Assembly: GCF_027595985.1 (NCBI RefSeq)
Contig: NC_073304.1
Span: 49,641,137-49,705,136, forward strand
Origin: Sorex araneus
Taxonomy: Eukaryota > Chordata > Mammalia > Eulipotyphla > Soricidae
Direction: 5' to 3'
Length of the DNA: 64,000 nt
Numbering within the stretch: the stretch's first letter is position 1; each line of letters starts with the position of its first letter. Shown here piece by piece: positions 47,616 through 58,507 of this stretch. The notes below the pieces were generated by a model. That model made no database searches and was not told where the DNA came from. It worked only from the letters and a program-made list of their open reading frames with translations. Made by a program: the position numbers and the translations under genes.

Positions 47616-48390
47616 AAATAAACATTCTTTAATAGTACCTTGTTACTTGGCCCTATTTAACTTCTATATCTCTGAAAATTCATTCCATAATGACTCTGTC
47701 TATATTTATTTATGCATTATTTTTATTCGTGCAGCACCAAAAGCAATTCTGATCACGTGGTAAGGGTAGTCTGACCACATACCTGTTTGGGAAATATGGT
47801 TGTCTCCTGTTATGTTTGCATACTGTTATTTTGAGTCCTTAGTTCAGACTTACCCAGAGATCTATTTACCTAAAAGTCCTCATGTATCTATTAGCACTAG
47901 AAATAGCAAGACATTAAGAAGCTATAATAAAATAAATCTTTAGAAAAATTACTTTCCAATTGAAATTTGAGACTTAACTTGAGCTATTTGAAACTTCCAA
48001 GATAAATTTTCTATCCTTTTCATTTGAATCCTTAGTACCTGCATAATGATGGTATATAGTAAAATGAAATTTCAAACATTATTTATGTCAATACAGTAAA
48101 GAAAGAGAAACTTGAAAATAAAACAAAAAAGTCAATAAATAAATACACAATGAAAAGAAAATAATTTTATTAACAAATATTATTGTTAAGCTAAGAGGTT
48201 GAGATTATTTAAAAATAATTGAAGGGATATTGCAGAAACCAAAATAATAGTTCATACTCTCATCCTCTCCCACACCAGTACCCAACTACTTTGTAATTCT
48301 TTCTCTTTAACCATAGAGGAACTATGTTCAGTCAAAACATTGACCATTTACTTTAGTTTGTGTGAATATGAGACCAGCTCACACTTAACA
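47616..48390. other. Intergenic, nothing recognised
   Basis: AT-rich single-copy-looking DNA. Confidence 0.4.
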
Positions 48391-48392
48391 AT

Positions 48393-48562
48393 GTTTTTGG
48401 TTTTGCTTTTGTGATAGGCCACTGTGGTCAGGCATAACTTCTGGCTTGGCATTCAGGAATCACTCCTGGCAGTGCTTGGGGACCATATGGGATGCTAGGG
48501 ATCGAACCTGGATCAGTCACAAACAAGAAAAATACCTACCTGCTGTATCATGTTTTGTGCCC
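48393..48562 (-). mobile_element. SINE-A, diverged
   Basis: TGATAGGCCACTGTGGTCAGG to CTGTATCATGTTTTGTGCCC. Confidence 0.75.
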
Positions 48563-48949
48563 ACATGCTTAACTGTTAAAAGTAGTAATGATAGATCTCA
48601 AAATAAAATTTTATTTCCTATATCAGAAGAATATTTTTCAGCTAAAGGAAAATTACTACTTCAGCTTGACTGATGCAGAGTTTACAGTATTAATGCTCTG
48701 GGGGGAAAAGTTTTGTTTGGCTTTTTCAGAGCAGGAAGAACTAAATAATTCGTCCTATTTAATTGGAATCCCCAAACCTTGTGATTAAGTAATAAAGCAG
48801 CAGTGCACATGATGTATGCAGTATCAGTTGTTCGGCTTGGATTTGTCAACATTTATTGGGCTTGGAGAAAGCTCATGTGTGTTTTTACTATAGAGCCTGA
48901 GTATGACTTTTAAGGGAATCACATATCTATAGGCAAAAAAAGTTCTTGT

Positions 48950-49142
48950 CTTACCTGAGTGCCTGAGAACAGATGAATAGATATAGAAACTATGACACAT
49001 CTGCACAATGGAATACTACACAACTGTTAGGAAAAATTAAGTCATGAAATTTGTTTATAAAAGGATGGACATGGAGAGTATCATGCTGAGTGAAATGAGT
49101 CAGAAGGAGAGGGACAGATAAAGAATGACTGCATTCATTTGT

Positions 49143-49187
<45 letters not shown>

Positions 49188-49685
49188 CATAGCCAAGGAA
49201 AACAGGGCCTAGGAGTACTGGTCAATGGCTGGAATCAACCACAAGTGTGTGTGGGGTGGAGGATAGATAAAATAGAAATGGAACCAGTATCCCCTGAGTA
49301 CTGCTAGGAGTAACTGGAGTAATTCCTGAGTGCAGAGCCAGGAGTAACCCCTGTGCTTTGCTGGGTGTGACCCAAAAAGCAAAAAAAAAAAATGTGGGGG
49401 GGACCAGTATGATAATAATAGCTGGAAATGATCACGCTGAACAAGAACTGAGTGTTAAAAGTAGGTAAAAAGATATTTCTGACAAGCTTTCAGTATCCGT
49501 ACTGCAAACTACAATGCCCAAAAGGGGAGGAGAGGCACTAGAGAGGGGGTGGGGCTAATGGGAGGGGAAATTGGGGACACTGGTGCTGAGAAATGTACAC
49601 TGGTGGAGTGATGGGTGTTGGAACATTGTATGATGAAACCTAGTCATGAACAACTTGTAAGGGTCTCACAGTGACTCATTTTTTT
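48950..49685 (+). mobile_element. L1 3' end with (TA)n and nested SINE
   Basis: CACAATGGAATACTACACAAC and GTATCATGCTGAGTGAAATG (ORF2 end), then the shrew 3' UTR to CTTGTAAGGGTCTCACAGTG. A (TA)19 tract sits at 49146-49184 where the ORF2-end duplicates GGGATATA, and a SINE-A piece at 49291-49399. Confidence 0.82.
49291..49399 (+). mobile_element. 5'-truncated SINE-A
   Basis: Starts in the body at CCCCTGAGTACTGC, with no tRNA-like head, yet has target repeats GGAACCAGTAT (49280-49290) and GGGACCAGTAT (about 49400-49410). Confidence 0.8.
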
Positions 49686-49706
49686 AAATCCATGTCTTAT
49701 CTATAT

Positions 49707-49969
49707 AGTAGTGCTGTAGCACTGTAGCACTGTTGTCCAGTTGTTCATTGATTTGCTTGAGCGGGCACCAGTAACGTCTCCATTGTGAGACTTGTTGTTA
49801 CTGTTTTTTTTGCATATCGGATACAACACGGGTAGCTTGCCAGGCTCTGCTGTGTAGGTGGGATACTCTTAGTAGCTTTCCGGGCTCTCTGAGAGGGACG
49901 GAGGAATCGAACCTGGGTCAGCCGCATGCAAGGCAAATACCCTACCCGCTGTACTATCACTCCAGTCCC
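49707..49969 (-). mobile_element. SINE-B, complete
   Basis: Tail (TGTAGCACTGTAGCACTG), body and head (CTACCCGCTGTACTATCACTC) all present. Confidence 0.9.
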
Positions 49970-50012
49970 TGTGCTATAGTGGTGTTAGCTTTACATTTTC
50001 TGAATTACAGGC

Positions 50013-50280
50013 AATGTTTGTTTGTTTGTTTGTTTGTTTGTTTGGGAGGTCACACCTAGGAATGCTCAGAGGATGCTTCTGGCTCTACACTCAGGAATTA
50101 TCCTTATGGTGCTTGGGGGAGCATGTGAGATGTCAGGGATTGAACCCTGCCATCAGCCTTGCATATGGGCTTGCGTAACATGTGGGCTAAACCCATATGC
50201 CTGGCTATTGCCAGGGACTGAACCCTGGAGTCAGCATTGCAGGGCAAGCATCTTACCCCCTGTACTATCTCTCCAGCTCT
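50013..50280 (-). mobile_element. SINE-A with extended head region
   Basis: Begins as a reverse SINE-A with a (TTTG)n tail but carries two B-box-like blocks, GGATTGAACCCTGCCATC and GGACTGAACCCTGGAGTC, about 70 bp apart. It ends in a normal head CTGTACTATCTCTCCAGC. It may be a dimer with internal deletion. Confidence 0.75.
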
Positions 50281-50284
50281 ATGG

Positions 50285-51385
50285 ACATTGTTTTTTGGTT
50301 TTTTTTTTTAATGTTTCCTATGTTTGTTTCTGTTTTTGTTGGTTTTCCCTTACTGTTAAGATACGTAAAGAATATAGCATATAAGAAAGACACTGACATG
50401 AGTCACATTGTCACATGAGTGACAATGATACCAAACAAATAGATGCCCTATCTTATTTCCTGACTTGTTGTTTAGACATTCAGCAACTATAAGAGATCCT
50501 TCTAAAGACATAGTTGATAGTAAAAACAAGGTGGAAGGACATGCCATGTTACAGAACACAGATGGAAAAATAGTCTTTGAAAAAGTTGACAAGTCAGTAA
50601 ATTTATATTTAAAGAGAGAAAATAACTGAATGAATTTTTAAATTATTGGAAGAGAAGAAAGGAAGAATCTTTGAGGAAAATTAAACAAGAAAGAAAGAAA
50701 AAAATATTGTATTTTAAGAGACAGTCTAGGCAATGTTGTAAACTGATACGCTGACCTGATTCAAAAACCAATTTTGAGGTGGAAAGAGAAAATATGTCAT
50801 AAAAGCATGACCAGGTAGATTCATGTGACATTTCCTATCCAGTGTTTTTAAAATCTTGCTTTGTGCACACATAGTTTGTGTGCCAGGAAAAATCGTTGGA
50901 GTCGTTTTTTTACTGTTCAATACCTTTGAACTACCAGTGTATAATTGCTTATATCATAAGATATGGTTTTGAGCACATAGACCAAGATTTATGAGTGTGG
51001 AAATGGTAAAATCTTAGGTAAATGTTACACTGTAACCAATTTAACAAGGCTTAGCTGTAAAAATTTATGGGGCTGTTTCTATTTCAGGAGGAAAGATTTA
51101 TATGCCAATGGCTTAGAATGACACCTACTGGATTTACATCCACGAGTAAGAGCTGGATAACATAAACTTATTGAATGAAAGGCTGATTTCAGGGATAACA
51201 TTCCAATTTCATAAACAAGGGTCAAGAGGGTGCTGTAACCCTCTCTGATGAATTAGGGTGACAGTTTCTAAAGGAGGTCGGCTACCCAGTGTGCAGACTT
51301 CCAACTTAACTAGATTAATTCCAGAGAGATTTTGAAACAGTTTCTGATGTTTGAAATAATTTTTAAAAATGTAAAATATGTCTTT
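50285..51385. other. Intergenic, nothing recognised
   Basis: 1.1 kb AT-rich DNA. No repeat or gene signal recognised. Confidence 0.4.
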
Positions 51386-51388
51386 CTG

Positions 51389-51523
51389 GCCCAGAAAGAT
51401 AGTACAACTTTAGCAGTAGGAAAACACTTGCTTTGCACATGGCCAACCCAGGTTTAATCCTTAACACCAACATAGGGTCACCTAAGCCCCGCCAGATGTC
51501 GTTTAGTCCAGAGCCAATTCCTA
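51389..51523 (+). mobile_element. SINE-A, diverged
   Basis: GGCCCAGAAAGATAGTACAAC, GGCCAACCCAGGTTTAATCC; 3' part decayed. A mono tRNA-like SINE follows at 51856-51940. Confidence 0.65.
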
Positions 51524-51959
51524 CCAAAATCCCAGAAATACACAGAGGAATCAAAATAGCTAAACAATTTTTAAAAGAAAAGCAAAAGAAAATTTTCTAC
51601 CCACTACACTAATAAGAATGTGTGCTCTGAAAATATTTTTAAAGATGGCAGCCTGAGAGAGGCAGAGACATATGGGGCAGAATGCCACAATGGATAATCC
51701 AGAAATATACCCACATAAATATGTTTAAGGGATATGCTTCTGCATATATACATGTATGTATATAATTTTAAACTACATATTACATAGAAATATATTATTG
51801 TGCTTAATGTATAAAACAGAGTTTGTTATCATAATGCTTTAAAGTATAGAATTCAGGAATCAGGGATGTATTAATACAATTGCCTTGCATATGTGAAACC
51901 CTGGGTTAGATCCCTGGAACAACAGCAACAATTAAAAACTCCATAAAGTATAGAATTTA

Positions 51960-52330
51960 GAAGCATTGATATGTTCACAATTGTGTAACCATTGCTACTA
52001 TTTCCGAAATTTCATTACCCCCAAAATAGAAACTATATTTCTATTAGCAATAACTAACTCCCCATTTCTTACTTCCCTCAAACTTGACTTTATTTATCTA
52101 TGTGCATTTGATACTTCTTAATACTTTTATATATATACTATATGACTTACTTCAGTTAGTATGTTTTCAAGATTTGTCCATGATGTAGCGTATATTAAGA
52201 CTTTCTGTGGCTAAATAAATATTCTGTAATTCCACATTTTGTTCACCCATTCCTCTGTTGATGGACAGTTGGTGTGTTTCCATCATTTGGCTTTTGTGAA
52301 TAATGCTGCAGCAAACATTTATACACCAGT
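51960..52330 (-). mobile_element. Old L1 3' region
   Basis: TCACCCATTCCTCTGTTGATGG and TTTGTGAATAATGCTGCAGC are reverse L1 strings. Confidence 0.75.
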
Positions 52331-52477
52331 AACTAAGTCCTAGTGTTCAATTTCCTACCACCACAAAACACACCCCATTCAGGCTGTTCCCATGGTTTCA
52401 GCACAGAGCCATCCTATGAAGAACAGCCCTGTTTCCTAAACTGGGGTTTAGTCTCAACTCACCACTGGATTGCACTA

Positions 52478-52793
52478 GTGGCAGGGCATTCCCTTTTGCT
52501 CTCTCTCTCCTCTTGGGTGTTGTGGTTTGCAAAGTAGGTACTGAGTGGCCATCATGTTTGGCCTATAGTCTACTTTCAGCTCGCATCTCCCATCCCGAGC
52601 GGGTCCTCCAAGCACCCAAGTAAAGGTGATCCCTTCTCTATCTGGGCTTCCTTTCCCCCAGCATGTGAGGCCGGCTTCCAAGCCATGGTGCAATCCTCAT
52701 GGTACTTATCTCTACTATTTTTGGGTGTAAGTCTCCCATTCTGTTACTTTATACTCCACAAATGAGTGCAATTTTTCTATGTCTGTCCCCGCT
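52478..52793 (-). mobile_element. Shrew L1 3' UTR segment lacking the terminus
   Basis: GGCCATCATGTTTGGCCTAT, CATCCCGAGCGGGTCCTCC and GCATGTGAGGCCGGCTTCC match the 3' UTR of the L1 at 30.5 kb in reverse. The last ~150 bp are absent. Confidence 0.8.
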
Positions 52794-53009
52794 GATAACA
52801 TAGATTTATAAGGCAACCTTTACCTGCTTTCTGTTTCTCTGTCTGAACATATAATACCATTCAGTTATCACATCATAACTTCTCTACAGAGTAATGTTAA
52901 AAGTATCTAAGCCTCACACAAAGGCTTAAAATACACCCCTCTGTAGCTGGAAGACTGCTTCATGAGCAGAGGGGAGAAGGCAGATGGAATAGAGAAGGGA
53001 TCACTAAGA

Positions 53010-53335
53010 AAATGATGGCTGGAGGAATCAGTCGGGATGGGAGATGCGTGCCAAAAGTAGATAATGGAACAAATATGATGACCTCTCAGTGTCTGTGTTG
53101 CAAGTCATATTGCCCAAATGTAGAGAGAGAGTATGGGGAATATTGTCTGCCATGGAGGAAGGGGGAGGGTGGGAAAGGGGGGGTACATCGGGGATATTGG
53201 TGGTGGGAAATGTGCACTGGTGGAGGGATGGGTGCTTCATCATTGTGTGATTGTAACCCAAACATGAAGGCTTGTAACTATCTCACAGTGATTCAATAAA
53301 ATTTTAAAAATAAAAAATAAAATAAAATTCATCCC
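53010..53335 (+). mobile_element. L1 3' end, 5'-truncated
   Basis: GGCTGGAGGAATCAGTCGGG to GATTCAATAAAATTTT. Nearly the same truncation point as the copy at 21.2 kb. Confidence 0.88.
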
Positions 53336-53383
53336 TCTGAAATAAAGTGAAAGTAGGCTGTCATTTGAATCTTAGAAAGTCTA

Positions 53384-53890
53384 TGTTCTTCCAGCTGAGG
53401 ATTGCCGCGGCCTGCGCGGCCAACTTGAACCTCGGCCGGAGAGAGGGAATGAGAGTTGAGTGGGCTAGGGAGGACTGCATGCAATATGGGGCATACAGCA
53501 AGTTTATTGAAATCCAAGCAGGTTTATATAGTCTTAGCTTAGCAATGATCAGCAGGTTACATAAGTGGCATAAACATTATTAAGTGGTGAGAGCATCTTT
53601 ATTTTTGCCAATCTTACTTGTTTTTCGGTTCCTTCTCTCAGCCTTGAGAAACATGGGAAAGCAGATATGGCCTTGAGCATGGCCATGGCAGACACGAGCC
53701 AATCCTCCCTTCAGCCTCCTCTCAAGTCCAGCTGCCAGAGCATGGTGGCCCTTTAACTTTTCTCTCGAGGCAGGTCGCCAGAGCATGGTGGCCCTTCGAC
53801 CCCCTTTCCAGGCTGGTCGCCAGAGCATGGTGGCCCTTTGGCTGCCTGTCAAGGTTGGCTGTCAGGGGATGACTCGCCCTCACGCCACAT
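53384..53890 (-). mobile_element. Probable endogenous retrovirus LTR, antisense
   Basis: On the minus strand a TATATAAA box (53530-53523) is followed closely by AATAAA (53518-53513) and a GC-rich U5. Upstream (53734-53860) the plus strand repeats a 42-43-bp unit beginning GCCAGAGCATGGTGGCCCTT three times (53734, 53777, 53819), resembling U3 enhancer repeats. TG…CA borders are plausible (TGAGG at 53396, CCTCA ending at 53882, or TGTTCT at 53384) but I could not find a duplicated target. Sequence to about 54110 may be linked provirus remnant. Class not assigned. Confidence 0.55.
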
Positions 53891-54184
53891 TTCTCCATAT
53901 TCATTCCCGTTTACAGGAACTAAGGCAGGGGGTGCCCAGGCCTGTCCCCAATAGAGGATATCTTTTCTCCTCCATCACTTCCACTTAGGGAAAGCTCTAG
54001 GATTTTTACAGCTGCCATAGTTGGGGCCAGCAGTCCAGCAAGATTAAATACTTTTAAAATTTTTCCTATCTTAGTAGTTAATAAAGCCCTTTCAGGGTCC
54101 AAGGTGAGTAATACAAACCTTTATGTTGTCTAATTACACCACACCAAGTAACTTGATTGTATTTCTCTTTGTACTTTTATTCTT

Positions 54185-55686
54185 TTTTTTAATGTAGAAG
54201 TACTGCTATTTATTCAGCCATTGATTAAGCTGATTGAATTGGGCATGAACTCTACATTAATTTTTTAATTATTATTATTATTGGATCACCATGAAATGAG
54301 ATAGTTACAAAGCTTTCATGTTTGAGATTCAGCCATACAATGATCGAACACCCATCCCTCCACCAATGCACACTCTCCACCACCAGTGTCACCCCATCCT
54401 TCCACTAATGCACACTCTCCACTACCAGTGTCCCCAGTCCATCCCCCTGCCCCCATCCCAGTCCTCACCCTGCCTCCATGGCAGGCAATTTCCCTAATAC
54501 TTTCTCTCTACCTTTGGACATTATGTTTTCCTCAAATTTTCCCACCATCATTCAAGCCTGCCTGCCAGGGATAGATGCTAGATCATTTATTGTCCATTGC
54601 TCATTTTTAATATCATGGTCCATGTGCTTCTGGAATCCTAGATTGTAAACGATTGGGTTCCAGAGAAATTTCTATAGGGCACTAATTCATTTTGAGATTC
54701 AATTAGGTGTCTCTGGACCAGGGCTATTGGTGTGCTAAGATAGTGCCTGGAGGCACATTGTGGAGGTGACAACCAGGCCGACAAGTGGGCAGGGAGCTGG
54801 GGAGGGACAGCCTGGCACCTCTGCCGCCATGCAGCATAGAGATTTAATCCTGGAACCCACATACCTGGGCCTTGCTTGTGGAAGCTCTTGGTAACCAGGA
54901 TTCCATCTGGAGTAGGCGGGGAGAGTGCATCTGCTCCATCTGGGGTTCCCCAGTGAAATTGGTTCGGTATGGGGCTCAGAGAGATCTCTGGCTCTGTGGT
55001 GTCTTCCGGGACTTGCTGCTGTGTCTCTGGCTTTTGATCTCTTTTGAGATTTATTTATGGGTCTCTGAAGCAAGGCCAGTAATAGAGTTTACAGGATGGC
55101 ACTGGAGTTGGTTCGTGGGGGTGACTGCCAGTGCTTCATGTGTACAGAGAAGTGGGGAATGTACCCCACTCCAACTCTGTGAAAGCCTGAAGATTTCAGC
55201 CACAAAAAAAAAAATCTGAATTTTCAGCACATTATATCTTGGTGAGGTCCATCCTGAGATGGTTGAATCAGGCCGGGGCTATGGTGGCAATTTTGGATTA
55301 TGGAAGCAAGCAGTTGCTGGGGGCTCCAGTTGGGTAGGCACAGGTCAACCTGCTCCCCTCCAATTTACCCCAGTCTGTTCAGCCACGTCTGGGTCCAAGA
55401 TTAACTGTGGCTTTTGATCTCTTTCGAGATTTTTCTATGGGTCTCTGAAATAACGCCAATAAATGAGCTTGTATAGCTGAGCTGGAGGTGGTTTGTGGAC
55501 ATGGCTCCTACACATACCTAACTTTTGGCCATTTAATTTCTTGGTAAACTTGGTCCCAAGTTGTTGGAGTCCGGCCAAAGGCTCAGCAGCAATTTTGGGG
55601 TATCAGGAAGCCTGAAGGCACCATCAGGCTGCTGATGCACTCACCCCACGGTACAGTTTGACCTGTTGGCATCACCATACCCCTAC
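54185..55686 (-). mobile_element. Composite L1-tailed retroelement with 3' transduction
   Basis: Flanked by ACTTTTATTCTT at 54173-54184 and 55687-55698, so the whole 1.5 kb is one insertion. On the minus strand it reads a ~1.1-kb unusual body with internally repeated segments (GGCTTTTGATCTCTTTTGAG at 55027 and its variant at 55409 on the plus strand). Next comes the usual shrew L1 terminus (about 54280-54500), then ~90 bp of unrelated DNA with GAATAAA and a final A run (54185-54190). The same body recurs at 58508-59627. Confidence 0.75.
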
Positions 55687-55812
55687 ACTTTTATTCTTAA
55701 AACTAACCTTTATCTACAAGATTTATTGACAGGTGCTCAATTAATTGGATGAATTAATGAAAAGTAATGAAATGAATGAAAAGTAAATGAATAGTTTAAG
55801 ATTGCTATCTCG

Positions 55813-56065
55813 GGGCTGGAGCAATAGCACAGCGGGTAGGGCGTTTGCCTTGCACACGGCCAACCTGGGTTTGATTCCCAGCATCCCATATGGTCCTCTG
55901 AGCACTGCCAGGAGTTAATTCCTGAGTGCAAAGCCAGGAGGCTTTGCATTACGGGGTGTGACCCCCCCTCAAAAAAAAGGACTTAACAAAAACTTAAAAA
56001 AAAATCCCTGTGCATTGCCGGGTGTGACCCCCTCCCCCCAAAATAAAGGACTTAACAAAAAACAG
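55813..56065 (+). mobile_element. SINE-A with duplicated tail
   Basis: GGGGCTGGAGCAATAGCAC to GGGTGTGACC, then the unit GTGTGACCCCC…AAAGGACTTAACAAAAA occurs twice (~70-bp tandem duplication). Confidence 0.88.
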
Positions 56066-56077
56066 ATTTGCAATTCT

Positions 56078-56242
56078 TATTTTTGTTTTGTTTTTTGGGT
56101 CACCCTTGCAGTGCTCAGGGGTTACTCCTGATTCTGTACTCAGGAATCATTCCTGGTGCTCAGGGGACTGTATGGGGTGTGGGAATGGAACCCTGGTTGG
56201 CAAGACAAGCCCCTTACTTAATGTTCTATCATTCATGCACCG
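56078..56242 (-). mobile_element. SINE-A, diverged
   Basis: TTTTGGGTCACCCTTGCAGTG to CTATCATTCATGCACC. Confidence 0.8.
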
Positions 56243-56244
56243 CT

Positions 56245-56849
56245 AATTACTCTTACTGAGTGTGATTTTTAACATGTTTGTAAAGTGCCAAACAAAGGAA
56301 GTACTCAAGTGTTATCTGACAGTGTTATATGTCAAAAGTGAGATATTCTAATGCATTCTAATGCTTTCATAACCGGTCAATAAAATACAATGGAAAGCTT
56401 TTGAAACACTGGTGTGAAGAGATAGAATCAATAGCTGCAATAAGGTCTGTTAAATCTTGAATTTCAATGTATAAAGTTTTTGTGTGAGGAGATGATTTAT
56501 TCCTGGTTAGATCAGAATCAGTGTAACAAATGGCCCGAGTATAATGGCATCCCACCAACTTCTAAAACTCTTAAAAACACTTCCAGCGAACTGTGGAGTG
56601 AAAGTCCAAGTCTATCCACGCCGAAGAGAACAGGCTTAGTTTCACTTAGAGCTGTACTTCTTAAACTCTAACGCTGGACAAGCGCCTTGGTGCATGGTTA
56701 GGATCTAGTCTCGCATTTAAAACCCTTCGGCCAGAAAGGATTTTCTTGATCAACGAGTCACCCTATTAAAGATCCTCTCCGCAGGTGTGGCTCAGACGTA
56801 GGTGTTTTAAGTCCAAGTGTTTTGTAAGTAGTACAATCAGCGTCAGTTC
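56245..56849. other. Intergenic, left shore of the orphan CpG island
   Basis: No repeat identified; composition changes from AT-rich to GC-rich towards 56850. Confidence 0.4.
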
Positions 56850-57730
56850 GCAGGGGCAAATCTCTAGCCGGCAAACAACGCACTCCGGCAGTAGCGAGTC
56901 AGCGAGAGCAAACGGGCTGCAGGCTGTCCCAAGCAGGGGGACGCAACCCAGGGCCGGAGCGCTAGCAGGAACCGAGGCCACCCAGGTGACTTAGTCCTCC
57001 TGTCCCCCAGCCGAACCCCACTTGGGCTGCGGGTCCCGCAACCCCTTCGGGTGGCCCCGCTTCTCCCGGGGGGAGCAGCCCTCCAACTCCAGCCGGGCTC
57101 TGCCCAGCACCTCTCCTCTGCCCCCCACACCCCACCGCCCGCCCTGTGGTCCCCCTTCCCTCCTGCCAGCTCCTGCCTTTGGGGGCCAGGCGCCCTCCGC
57201 GCGGGCTGCTAACTCTGGAGCGCAGCGCTGAGACCCAGTGGGAGGGGAGCGCCTCCGTGCACTGGTTGGGTGCGCCCCCAAGGCCCCCACTTCTCTTCCG
57301 CCGCGTCCACCCCTTCCCCAGTGGTCTCTCGGGGACCTAGAAATGGGCGCTGGGAGACGTGTCCGGCCGCTCGGCCGGCTGGTGCTCTAGGTTTGATAGC
57401 TGCTGAGACCCAAGGGCTGAACCCAATTGAGCCAAAGCTTTTTCTGCACGAACGACGCCCGCAAACCCGACCCCATGTTGTTCGCCTCTAACGTCTGGAA
57501 AGGACTGGTTTAGATTAGAAATATCTCGAGGGCCAAGCGATAGTAGAGCGGGGATGGCGCCCTCGTTGCACACGGCGGCCCACCCGGGTTCCATCCTCGG
57601 TATCCCATAGGGTCCAGCAGGAGTACCAGCAGGAGCGATCCCTGTGCGCAGCGCCAGGAGCAAGCCCCGAGTAGCGCAGGGTGTGCCCCCCGCCCCCTCC
57701 TAGCCTCCGCGCTCTCCCCAGAATGTCTTG
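56850..57730. promoter_or_regulatory. Orphan CpG island
   Basis: A block of about 0.9 kb with dense CpG and high GC lies midway between ARF6 and 7SL. No open frame in it resembles a known protein. A donor-like CCCAG|GTGACT (56977-56988) and an acceptor-like run TCCTCCTGTCCCCCAG (about 56995-57010) occur on the plus strand. A SINE-A copy is embedded at its right edge. Most likely it is a promoter of an unannotated non-coding transcript or a distal regulatory island. Confidence 0.6.
57528..57695 (+). mobile_element. SINE-A inside the orphan CpG island
   Basis: AGGGCCAAGCGATAGTAGAGC to GCAGGGTGTGCCCCCCGCC. Diverged, but still CpG-rich. Confidence 0.85.
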
Positions 57731-57924
57731 AGCATCTTGGGTTGGAGTTTTGTAAACAGATTGAGATAGCAAATTTGGAACGAGACGCTAAGATGTCTTG
57801 TTAAATGCCTCAAAACCAGCCAAGTTTCAGTTTGTTTTCAAACTGCAAAAATCCCCTGTAACCAGACACGGAGCTAGGTTTCTTTGCATTGCTTAAAAAT
57901 TATTAATTTGCGTAACAAATGGGG

Positions 57925-58320
57925 CAAGGGGAAAAGGGAATCCTTGCATACTGTTGGTGAGAATATAAACTAGTACAGTCACTATGGAAAACAGTATGGA
58001 AGTGCCTCAGGAAACGAAATAGAACTATCATATGATGCCACAGTCCCACTTTTGGGTATAGATCCAAAGAGAAGGAAACTATTATCTGGAAGAGATAACT
58101 GTACTTCCCGTTCACTGGAGCCGCATAGGAAAGAAACTAGCTGAAACAGATGGATGAATCAAAAAAATTCAGGATCTATACAATAGAATCTTATTCAGCT
58201 TTAAAAATGTTGTTCCTGTCATTTTCAATAATCTGAATAAAGGCCTTTATGGTAAGCCAATTAGAGCAAAACATACAGCATAGGGTCACTTATATGTGGA
58301 AATTTTAAAAATTAAATTTA
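57925..58320 (+). mobile_element. Old L1 ORF2 end
   Basis: CATACTGTTGGTGAGAATAT, TATGGAAAACAGTATGGAAG and CAATAGAATCTTATTCAGC are L1 strings. An AT-rich run 58310-58400 follows. Confidence 0.75.
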
Positions 58321-58507
58321 TGTTTAATTTATTTAAATATTTAATATATCTATATATTAAATATATATTAGACATTAAATATATATTATATATTAAAAAC
58401 TAATGTTTCTTGTTTTTGTTGTTGTTTCTTATTTTTGTATACCTCAGTGGAGCTGAGTGTCACAAAACAGCAACAAAAACAAGAAATACTAATTTAAATT
58501 TGTGCAT

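Noticed and set aside
53580-53852. 90-codon frame with repeated ATMLWRPA
   Set aside because: Arises from 42-43-bp (mostly in-frame) tandem repeats in an LTR; reported only as a repeat curiosity.
53734-53860. CRISPR-like spaced repeats
   Set aside because: Only three imperfect units in a vertebrate LTR; no prokaryotic context.
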